Of a stretch of 22,123 bases of DNA, positions 1 to 6,798 are shown piece by piece; within the stretch, counting starts at the first letter, position 1, and each line of letters begins with the position of its first letter. Origin of the DNA: CAYLNK01 sp964384675 (GTDB lineage: Bacteria; Acidobacteriota; Thermoanaerobaculia; UBA5066); NCBI GenBank assembly GCA_964384675.1, contig CAYLNK010000077.1, positions 1 to 22,123 of the forward strand. Reading direction: 5' to 3'. Below the pieces are notes generated by a model, which searched no databases, was not told the DNA's origin, and saw only the letters and a program-made list of their open reading frames with translations. Made by a program: the position numbers and the translations under genes.

Positions 1-8
1 GGCCGTGC

Positions 9-503
9 TCAAGCGCGCCGCGCGCCCGAGGGGAGCTTCTGGTGGAGCGCCCGGTGGACGAGCGAGGGGACGAGGCCGGAGACGTCTCCGCCGAGCGTGT
101 GGACCTCCTTGACGATCCGGCTCGACAGGTACGACAGCTCCTCCTTGGGCGTCAGGAAGATCGTCTCCACCTCGGGGTCGAGCTTCCGGTTCATGAGCGC
201 CATCTGGAACTCGTACTCGAAGTCGGAGACGACGCGGAGCCCGCGGACGACGACGTTCGCCCGCTCCGCCCGCAGGAAATCGACCAGGAGGCCGCTGAAC
301 GACTTCACCCGCACCTTGGGCTGGCGCCGGAAGATCGAGCGGATCATGTCGATCCGCTCGGTGACCGTGAAGAGGGGCGCCTTCTCTCCGTTCTGGAGGA
401 CGGCCACCAGGACCCGGTCGAAGATCCGGCAGCCGCGCCGCACCAGGTCGACGTGGCCGTTCGTGAGGGGGTCGAAGGAGCCGGGATAGACGGCGACTTT
501 CAA
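9..503 (-). CDS. coaD: Phosphopantetheine adenylyltransferase (CoaD)
   Basis: Transfers AMP from ATP to 4'-phosphopantetheine to give dephospho-CoA, the penultimate step of coenzyme A synthesis, in the cytoplasm. The 164-residue protein has the normal family length. It begins with the nucleotidyltransferase signature YPGSFDPLTNGH (residues 6-17; TNGH is the ATP-binding T/HxGH motif), and later shows GLRVVSDFEYE and the C-terminal ELSYLSSRIVKEV stretch typical of CoaD. The start is TTG; its first two bases are shared with the TGA stop of the upstream permease (TTGA overlap), and no strong Shine-Dalgarno sequence lies at normal spacing, so translational coupling is likely. No ATG start exists in this frame. 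It is the last gene seen in the leftward operon. Its metabolic role has no evident link to peptide uptake. The identification is secure; the start is less so. Confidence 0.96.
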   Translation of the reverse strand: MKVAVYPGSFDPLTNGHVDLVRRGCRIFDRVLVAVLQNGEKAPLFTVTERIDMIRSIFRRQPKVRVKSFSGLLVDFLRAERANVVVRGLRVVSDFEYEFQMALMNRKLDPEVETIFLTPKEELSYLSSRIVKEVHTLGGDVSGLVPSLVHRALHQKLPSGARRA

Positions 504-1345
504 AGCGGGCGGGATTCTAAGCGGCCCTCCGTCAGCGCGTCACCGAGACGGCGCACCGAGAAGACGAAGACGAGGAGGGCGATCGCCGGCGGCAGCAGGC
601 ACCACCAGGCCTCCCCCAGCGTGGTGCGTGCGTCGGCGGCGGCGGCCAGGGATCGCCCCCAGGACGGCGTCGGCGGCGGCGTGCCGAGGCCGAGGAACGA
701 GAGCGACGCCTCGGTGACGACCGCCGCGCCGAGGACGTACGGCAGCGTCGCGAGCGCCGGTGGCAACGAGTGAGGCAGGACGTGGCGGAAGAGGATCCGT
801 CCCCGCGACGCGCCCACGGCCCGGGCCGCCTCCACGAACGGGGCGGCGCGTGTGCGACGGGCCTCGGCCCGGACCAGGCGCGCGGCGTCCGTCCAGCCCG
901 TGAGCGCGATGAGGATCGGGGCCGTGGCGAAGGACGGCGGGAGGAACGCCGAGCCTGCCGCGACGAGAACCAGAGGCGGGAACGCCTGCACGACGTCGAT
1001 CAGGTAGCGCACCGCGGCGTCCACCCGCCCGCCACCCATCCCCGCGGCTCCGCCGAGGGTCGCGCCGAGGACCAGGGCGAGCGAGGCGGCGAGCGCTCCC
1101 GCCGCCACGGACACCCGGGCGCCGTGGATGAGCCGGGAGAGGATGTCGCGCCCCAGCTCGTCGGTGCCCAGCCAGTGTCGTGTCGACGGGGGCTCGAGGT
1201 GCGACGAGAGGTCGGTGGCCTCCGGCGCGTACGGCACCGGCGAGCCCGGTCGAGACGAAGCCAGGAGCGGGGCCAGGAGCGCCATCGCCGCGATCGCGAG
1301 GGCCGCCGCGAGGGGCGCCCGGGGAAGAGGCGTCGGCTGCGTCAT
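500..1345 (-). CDS. DppC/OppC-like ABC transporter permease
   Basis: Inner-membrane permease subunit of a peptide/nickel-class ABC importer, about 281 residues. The family signature HWLGTDELGRDILSRL follows the first membrane segment and a short periplasmic stretch, and the cytoplasmic EAA-type loop reads FVEAARAVGASRGRILFRH, which is where the ATPase docks. The C-terminal EASLSFLGLGTPPPTPSWG block is also diagnostic of DppC/OppC. The start is ATG at 1345, overlapping the TGA of the DppB-like gene (ATGA). A longer in-frame extension to 1678 only shadows that gene and is rejected. The stop overlaps the coaD start. Substrate is inferred to be oligopeptides because an SBP family 5 protein lies upstream; nickel or other substrates are possible. 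No ATPase gene follows in the window. Confidence 0.9.
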   Translation of the reverse strand: MTQPTPLPRAPLAAALAIAAMALLAPLLASSRPGSPVPYAPEATDLSSHLEPPSTRHWLGTDELGRDILSRLIHGARVSVAAGALAASLALVLGATLGGAAGMGGGRVDAAVRYLIDVVQAFPPLVLVAAGSAFLPPSFATAPILIALTGWTDAARLVRAEARRTRAAPFVEAARAVGASRGRILFRHVLPHSLPPALATLPYVLGAAVVTEASLSFLGLGTPPPTPSWGRSLAAAADARTTLGEAWWCLLPPAIALLVFVFSVRRLGDALTEGRLESRPL

Positions 1346-2301
1346 GCCGGCTCCGGAGCGCCGGGTCCAGACGCCTCGCGGATCCTCGGATCGATGACGG
1401 CGGCGACGAGGTCGGCGGCCAGGCTCGCGACGACGACCAGGACGCCCGCCAGAGCGGTGAGCGCGAGGACCGTCGGCACGTCGCGCGCGGAGACCGCGTC
1501 GGCGAGGAGGCGGCCGGAGCCGGGGATCGCGAACAGCCTTTCCACGAGGACGGAGCCGGTGACGACCCCGGGGACGAGCGCGGCGCCCATCGCGGCGAAC
1601 GGGATCGCCGAGCGGCGGAGCGCGCGGAGGATCACCTCGCGTTCCCCGGCCCCCCGTGCCCGGGCCGCGGTGCTGCACGTCGCGCCGAGCGCCGCGAGGA
1701 GACAGCGCCGCACGAAGCGGGTCAGGAACGCCAGGGAGGAGAGGGCGAGCGTGGCAACCGGCAGGACGAGGGCCGTCGCGCCGTCCGGGAAGAGCGGGAC
1801 CCAGCGGAGCGAGACCGAGAAGACCATCAGGAGGACCAGGCCGAGGACGAACGCCGGCAGGGCGAAGAGCGCGTCGCCGACCAGGCCGGAGACGCGGTCG
1901 AACGCCCCGTCCGGACGGCGGGCGGCCGCGATGCCGCTCGCGAGCGAGAGACCGACGGCGAGGAGGAGCGCGGCCGCGTTGAGACCGAGCGTGGTCGGCA
2001 ACGTCTCCGCGATCCGCTCCGTCACGCCGCGGCCGTCCAGCAGGGAGCGGCCGAAGTCGAGCGTGCCGGCGTTCCTCAGCCAGAGCGCGAACCGCACCGG
2101 CGCCGGGCGGTCGAGCCCGTACGCGGCGCGGAAGGAGCGGAGCGCCTCGGACGAGACCGCGCCCCCCCGCATCCCGCCCGAGCGCGCCGCGAGCGACGCC
2201 GGATCGCCGGGAGCCGCCTCGAGCAGCGTGAAGACGAGCGCCAGGACGCCCAGCAGCGTGAGGAGGGCCGCGGCGGTGCGGCGGAGCGCGAAGCGGAGCA
2301 C
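1342..2301 (-). CDS. DppB/OppB-like ABC transporter permease
   Basis: Partner permease of the DppC-like protein, about 319 residues. Visible family features are an N-terminal membrane helix followed by EAAPGDP (the conserved APGDP after TM1), YGLDRPAPVRFALWL, the LDFGRSLLDGRGV block, and a cytoplasmic EAA-type loop ARARGAGEREVILRALRRS. The C-terminal VERLFAIPGSGRLL is characteristic of DppB. The start is taken as GTG at 2301 (VLRFALRRTAAALL), because the family begins with this basic-then-hydrophobic segment; no clear ribosome-binding site supports it. An ATG at 2312 is out of frame. A much longer open frame to 3021 lies antisense-like over the peptidase gene in another frame and is a GC-rich shadow. 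The gene follows a hairpin terminator, so it may be separately transcribed or read through. Confidence 0.88.
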   Translation of the reverse strand: MLRFALRRTAAALLTLLGVLALVFTLLEAAPGDPASLAARSGGMRGGAVSSEALRSFRAAYGLDRPAPVRFALWLRNAGTLDFGRSLLDGRGVTERIAETLPTTLGLNAAALLLAVGLSLASGIAAARRPDGAFDRVSGLVGDALFALPAFVLGLVLLMVFSVSLRWVPLFPDGATALVLPVATLALSSLAFLTRFVRRCLLAALGATCSTAARARGAGEREVILRALRRSAIPFAAMGAALVPGVVTGSVLVERLFAIPGSGRLLADAVSARDVPTVLALTALAGVLVVVASLAADLVAAVIDPRIREASGPGAPEPA

Positions 2302-2356
2302 GTCGCCGGCATTGTGCGTCGTCGGCGGCGGCGACGGGAGGTCCGGGCCGTTGAAA

Positions 2357-2384
2357 ACGGCGAAGGGCGGGCGCCCTTCGCCGT
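2357..2384 (-). terminator. Hairpin terminator after the M16 peptidase
   Basis: A perfect 12-bp inverted repeat (2357-2368 against 2373-2384) with a 4-nt loop. Read on the minus strand it starts 9 nt after the peptidase stop codon and is followed directly by TTTTC, a short U-tract. This fits a Rho-independent terminator for the minus strand. On the plus strand the following bases are not T-rich. It lies inside an otherwise continuous run of same-strand genes. Confidence 0.7.
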
Positions 2385-2393
2385 CCCGGGGCT

Positions 2394-5210
2394 CTACTTC
2401 GCGAAGACCGTTTCGGCCTTCGTGATCGTCACGCGGTCGGGCGTGAGGCCGAGCTTCCGCGCGCCGATCACCTTGTCCTCGTCCAGGATCTCCTTGGGCT
2501 TGGCGGCGTCGTACGTGACCGTCGAGACGCCGTCGGCGAGGAGCTGCTTCTTCAGACCCTCGGCGTCCTTCGTGATGAAGACGAAGGAGAGGTCCTTCCA
2601 CGAGAGGTGCTTCCTGACGGCGCGGTTGACGTCCGCCACGGTCAGCTTCGAGAGGCGGTCGCGCATCATCTTCGTGAACTCGTCGGTGCCGTACCAGCGA
2701 GCGTCGAGCGCGTAGCCGAGCGCGAGGTCCTGGGTGGAGGTCATCGAGTAGACGTACTTCATCAGGTAGTCGCGCGTCGTCTCGAACTGCTTCTGGGTCA
2801 TCCCCTTCTCGACGAGCTTCTGCAGCTCGTGGAGGGCGATGCGGGTGGCCATGTGGGCGTTGGCCGGCACGACCGGACGGATCCAGACCTCGAACAGCTG
2901 GGCGCGGCGGCCGACGTTGGCGCCGGGGATGGAGCGGAACATCCCGCCGGGGAACGCCTCGATGTACGCGTAGTCGCCGTAGTTCATGCCGCGGATCTCG
3001 CGGATCCGCTGGAAGAGCCACGAGCTGGACGAACGGTGCTCGCCCAGGAAGCTGCGCGCCACGGTGAGCGCGGCGAAGTCGGGATGGGAGCGGGTGACGT
3101 CGATCGGATGGCCGAACGAGATCGCCGTGGCCCGGGTCTCCTTCTCGACGATCTCGACCTCGTACCCCTTCGGCTTCCGCGCAGCGACGCCCTGCGGGGC
3201 GGCGAGGGCCGGGCCGGCCGGGAGAGCCGCCAGGTCCTGTGCGAGACGCGCCTTCATCTCGGCCGGGACGTCGCCGGAGAGGCCGACGACGAGGGCCGCC
3301 TGCGTGTACGCCCTGGCCACGAAGTCCTTGACGTCGTCGAGCGTGATCGCGGCGAGGCTCGCCTCGGTGCCGAGCACGGTGTGGCCGTACGGGGTCCCGG
3401 CGAAGAGCCGTTCCTGGAGCCGCTCCTTGCCGAGCTCCTCCTCGTTGGAGGAGCGGAGGTCCTGGACGAGGGCGTTCTTCTGGGCCTCACGCAGGCGGTC
3501 GAAGTCCTCCTGGCGGAAGCCGGGACGGGTGAGCATCGGCAGGGCGACGTCCAGGAAGCGGGACCAGTTGTCGCGATGGACGGCGGCCGTGAAGACCGTC
3601 ATCTCCCGGTCGACGGAGGCGCCGATCCCGGCGGCCATCGGGAAGAGGGCCTTGTTGATCTCGTCGATCTTCAGGTCCTTCGAGCCCGCCTCGGACAGCA
3701 TCGAGGCCGCCAGCCGGGCGAGGCCCTCCTTCCCCTTCGGGTCGTGGGCGGAGCCGACGGGGAAGAAGAGCTTGACGGCGAGCTGCGGCAGGGCCGAGCG
3801 CTGCTCGAGCGTGGTCAACGTGGCCGCGGGGACGCTCGCCGCGAAGCTGGCGAGCGAGGGCGTCTTCTCGAACGCCGCCGGCATCGCCGGGCGGGAGAGC
3901 GTGGTCACCACGAGGTTGGCGTCGGTGAAGTACCGGCGGGCGGCGGCCACGAGGTCGTCCGGGGTGAGCGACTCGTACACCTTGTAGTACGCGTTGAGCG
4001 TGTCGAAGGAGCGCCGGAAGCGCGCGTAGCGGGCGACCAGGCTCCCGATCGCCCCGGTGCTGGTGAGCCCGCGCAGGAGGTCGTACTTCGCGTTGGCGCG
4101 GGCGTCATCGAGGCGCTCCCGGGTGACCGGCTTCGAGCGGGCCTGGGCGAACGTCCGGAGGATCTCGTCGCGGACGTAGACCGTGTCCTCCAGCTTCTTC
4201 ACTCGCGCGGCCGCGACGAGGAGCCCGGGATCCACGCTGGCGGAGCCGTCGCCGAACATCCGGTCGACCTTCTGCTCCTGCTCGACGAGCTTCTTGTAGA
4301 GGTCCGACGTCTCGCCGAAGTAGAGGTTGAAGAGGAGGTCCATCGCCGCCGGGTCCTTCTCGGTCTCCGAGAAGGCGGGGCCGTGGAACGCGACGGTCAC
4401 GAGCGGGAGCGTGTCCGAAGGCCACGGCACGTGGGCGCGGATCGGCCCCTTCGCCTCCGGCTCGCGCGGGATCTCCACCGTGTAGCTCCCCCGCTTCCAG
4501 CTCCCCCAGTACTTCTCGACGAGCGGCAGCACGGCCTCGGGGGTGACGTCGCCCGCGACGATGACCGCGGCGTACTCCGGACGGTACCAGCGGTCGAAGA
4601 ACGTCTTCGAGTAGGCGTACTGGTTGGGCATGTCCTCGATGTCCTTGAGGAAGCCCATGGTCGTGTGCTTGTAGGTGTGGGTGGTGTAGGCGGCGTCCTG
4701 CATCACCTCGAACAGCTTGCTGAACGGGCTCGCGCTGTTCTTGTTGTACTCGCCGAGGACCGCGCGGGCCTCGGTCTTGAACGCGGCTTCCGGGTAGTCG
4801 AGGTTCTGGAAGCGGTCGGCCTCGAGCTTCAGGATCGTCTCGAGGTCCTCCTTGGCGAACGTCATGTGGTAGTTCGTGAAGTCGTCGCTGGTGAACGCGT
4901 TCGGGTTGGCGCCGGCGCGCGACACGATGCGGTTCCACTCCTCGGCGCTGACGTTCTTCGTCCCGCGGAACATCATGTGCTCGAAGAAGTGGGCGAAGCC
5001 GGACTTGCCCGGCTCCACCTCGTTGCGCGAGCCCGTCTGCATCGGGATCTGCAGGGTGACCAGGTTCGGGAACCCCGTGGGCACGACCATGACGCGGAGC
5101 CCGTTCGGCAGCGTCTTCTCGGTGACCTTCAGGGGGAGGAGCGGCTGCTCGGCGGAGGCGGCGGTCGCCAGGACCACCGGCAGGAGGGCGGTGAGGAGTC
5201 GTGTCTTCAT
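2394..5210 (-). CDS. Secreted two-domain M16 zinc peptidase
   Basis: Zinc metallopeptidase of family M16 (pitrilysin/insulinase/processing-peptidase type), 938 residues, expected to degrade peptides outside the inner membrane. Residues 1-20 form a Sec-type signal peptide ending in ATAASA. The inverted zinc motif HFFEH lies at residues 74-78 (ligands H74 and H78, catalytic E77). E154 sits 76 residues after H78, the spacing expected of the third zinc ligand, with E147 seven residues before it as in other M16 enzymes. The second half (from about residue 490, ALPQLAVKLFFPVG) is a second M16 unit without HxxEH, as is usual for the non-catalytic half of fused M16 proteins. The start has an AAGGA ribosome-binding site. 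It lies 10 bp after the peptide-binding lipoprotein gene, suggesting cotranscription and a role in trimming peptides near the importer. Confidence 0.93.
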   Translation of the reverse strand: MKTRLLTALLPVVLATAASAEQPLLPLKVTEKTLPNGLRVMVVPTGFPNLVTLQIPMQTGSRNEVEPGKSGFAHFFEHMMFRGTKNVSAEEWNRIVSRAGANPNAFTSDDFTNYHMTFAKEDLETILKLEADRFQNLDYPEAAFKTEARAVLGEYNKNSASPFSKLFEVMQDAAYTTHTYKHTTMGFLKDIEDMPNQYAYSKTFFDRWYRPEYAAVIVAGDVTPEAVLPLVEKYWGSWKRGSYTVEIPREPEAKGPIRAHVPWPSDTLPLVTVAFHGPAFSETEKDPAAMDLLFNLYFGETSDLYKKLVEQEQKVDRMFGDGSASVDPGLLVAAARVKKLEDTVYVRDEILRTFAQARSKPVTRERLDDARANAKYDLLRGLTSTGAIGSLVARYARFRRSFDTLNAYYKVYESLTPDDLVAAARRYFTDANLVVTTLSRPAMPAAFEKTPSLASFAASVPAATLTTLEQRSALPQLAVKLFFPVGSAHDPKGKEGLARLAASMLSEAGSKDLKIDEINKALFPMAAGIGASVDREMTVFTAAVHRDNWSRFLDVALPMLTRPGFRQEDFDRLREAQKNALVQDLRSSNEEELGKERLQERLFAGTPYGHTVLGTEASLAAITLDDVKDFVARAYTQAALVVGLSGDVPAEMKARLAQDLAALPAGPALAAPQGVAARKPKGYEVEIVEKETRATAISFGHPIDVTRSHPDFAALTVARSFLGEHRSSSSWLFQRIREIRGMNYGDYAYIEAFPGGMFRSIPGANVGRRAQLFEVWIRPVVPANAHMATRIALHELQKLVEKGMTQKQFETTRDYLMKYVYSMTSTQDLALGYALDARWYGTDEFTKMMRDRLSKLTVADVNRAVRKHLSWKDLSFVFITKDAEGLKKQLLADGVSTVTYDAAKPKEILDEDKVIGARKLGLTPDRVTITKAETVFAK

Positions 5211-5220
5211 GCGTTCCTTC

Positions 5221-6798
5221 TCAGGTGATGGGGGCTTTCGACTTGGTGGGCCTCCACGCGGAGGCGCCGGGCCAGAAGAGGGAGATGCCGATCGGCGAGG
5301 TCGAGACTCCCTCGATCCGCCGGTTGATCGCCCACTTCACGGAGACGTTGTGGAGGAAGCTGATCGGCTCGTCCTCGTGGATCAGCCGCTGGAGGCGCGC
5401 GTAGATCCCCTTCGCCTCTTCCCGGTCGAACGTGACCCGCAGCTGGTCGATCAGCGCGTCGACCTCCGGGTTCCGGTAGAAGACCGAGTTGAAGCCGTTG
5501 GGCGGCGCCTGGGCCGAATGCCAGTTCGGGCCGAGGTCGGGGTTCGGGTCGAGGCTCATCGCCAGGGCGCACGCCTCGAAGTCGCCGGCGTCGTTCTTCG
5601 AGATGAACGCCGACCACTCCATCGGCCGGAGCGACATCTCGATGCCGGCCTGCTTGTACGCCTGCTGGGCCAGCTCGGCCAGCTGCTGCTGGATCACGCT
5701 GCCCGCCCCGAAGGACAGCTCGAACGCGAACCGCCGGCCGGCCTTCTGCCTCACGCCGTCCTTCCCGCGTGTGAAGCCCGCCTCGTCGAGGAGCTTCTCC
5801 GCCGCGGCGGGGTCGTGCGGCCACGGGGCGACGGTGGGGTCGTACGACCAGAACCCGGGGGGGATCGGGCCGTTCGCGGGCTTGGCGAGGCCCGCGTAGA
5901 GGGTCCGGCCGATCGCCTCCCGGTCGAGCAGCATGGTGAGGGCCCGACGCACCCGGGCGTCAGTGAAGAGCGGGTTCCGGTTGTTCCACCCGAAGTAGGT
6001 GTAGGCGAGCTCGTCGTAGATGAGCGGCCGGATCGGGCCCGCCTTCCCCGTGATCGCGTTCTTCTGCTCCGCCGTGTTCAGGCGCATCTCGTCGAGCTCA
6101 CCGGCGAGGAGGCCCTGGAACGCCGAGGCCGACTCGGGGACGATGCGGAAGACGACCTGCTCGGCCGGCGGCTTCTCCCCGAAGTACTGGGTGTTGCGCA
6201 CCAGCTCGAGCGCGCGCCCCGCCTCCCAGCGCGCCAGGCGGAACGGGCCGTTGGCGAGCGGGTTCCTGTTGCGCGGGTTGGTATTGACGTCCGTCCCGCG
6301 GTACAGCTTCGCCGGGAGGAGCGGCAGGACGAAGGCGTCGCGGCGGCCGGCGTACGGCTCCTCGAACGTGACGGTGGCCGTCCGGGCGTCTGGCTTCTCG
6401 ACCTTCACGAAGCCGTCGAAGAAGGCACGCCGGTTGAGCGACGGCGTCTTCGGGTCGACGAGGGTCTCGATGGTGTAGGAGACGTCGTCGGACGTGACCG
6501 GCGAGCCGTCCTCCCAGCGGGCGTCGGCGCGGAGCTTCACCGTGTAGACGAGCCGGCTGGCGTCCACCTCGACCGACTCCGCGAGGCCCGGGATCAGGGT
6601 CAGCTTCTCGTCGTAGTCGAGGAGGTTCCGCGAGAGGAGCGACAGCACCACCTGGTCCGGGTCGCCCGTGATCAGGAGCGGGTTGAGCGTCTTCGGCTCG
6701 CCGTCGAGCCGGCGCTTCACCACGAGGCCCTGGTCCTTCCCCGTCACGCCGCAGGCCGAGGCGAGAAGGAGTATCGGCAGCAGCCAGCGTCTCTTCAC
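5221..6798 (-). CDS. Oligopeptide-binding lipoprotein (SBP family 5, DppA/OppA-like)
   Basis: Substrate-binding protein of a peptide-class ABC importer, about 525 residues. It starts with a lipoprotein signal: KRRWLLPILLLASAC with the lipidated cysteine at residue 16. The mature protein has SBP_bac_5 hallmarks: GEPKTLNPLLITGD near the N-terminus, LLSRNLLDYDEKLTLIPGLA, and the LRADARWEDGSPVTSDDVSYT block, which is the best-conserved signature of this family. The start is GTG at 6798 with a strong AAGGAGG site (6803-6809); the GTG overlaps the TGA of the propeller gene (GTGA). The open frame continues to 7260 but lacks a signal peptide there and overlaps the propeller gene. The natural partners are the DppB/DppC-like permeases beyond the M16 gene. 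The peptide preference cannot be read from sequence. Confidence 0.92.
   Translation of the reverse strand: MKRRWLLPILLLASACGVTGKDQGLVVKRRLDGEPKTLNPLLITGDPDQVVLSLLSRNLLDYDEKLTLIPGLAESVEVDASRLVYTVKLRADARWEDGSPVTSDDVSYTIETLVDPKTPSLNRRAFFDGFVKVEKPDARTATVTFEEPYAGRRDAFVLPLLPAKLYRGTDVNTNPRNRNPLANGPFRLARWEAGRALELVRNTQYFGEKPPAEQVVFRIVPESASAFQGLLAGELDEMRLNTAEQKNAITGKAGPIRPLIYDELAYTYFGWNNRNPLFTDARVRRALTMLLDREAIGRTLYAGLAKPANGPIPPGFWSYDPTVAPWPHDPAAAEKLLDEAGFTRGKDGVRQKAGRRFAFELSFGAGSVIQQQLAELAQQAYKQAGIEMSLRPMEWSAFISKNDAGDFEACALAMSLDPNPDLGPNWHSAQAPPNGFNSVFYRNPEVDALIDQLRVTFDREEAKGIYARLQRLIHEDEPISFLHNVSVKWAINRRIEGVSTSPIGISLFWPGASAWRPTKSKAPIT

Noticed and set aside
770..2715. Long plus-strand open frames over the permease genes
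   Set aside because: They run antisense to two clear ABC permeases and encode Arg/Glu-rich shadow sequence.
2607..5228. 873-codon plus-strand open frame opposite the M16 peptidase
   Set aside because: It is antisense to a gene with a signal peptide and zinc motif, and its product is low-complexity Arg/Glu/Val/Gly-rich sequence typical of GC-rich shadow frames.
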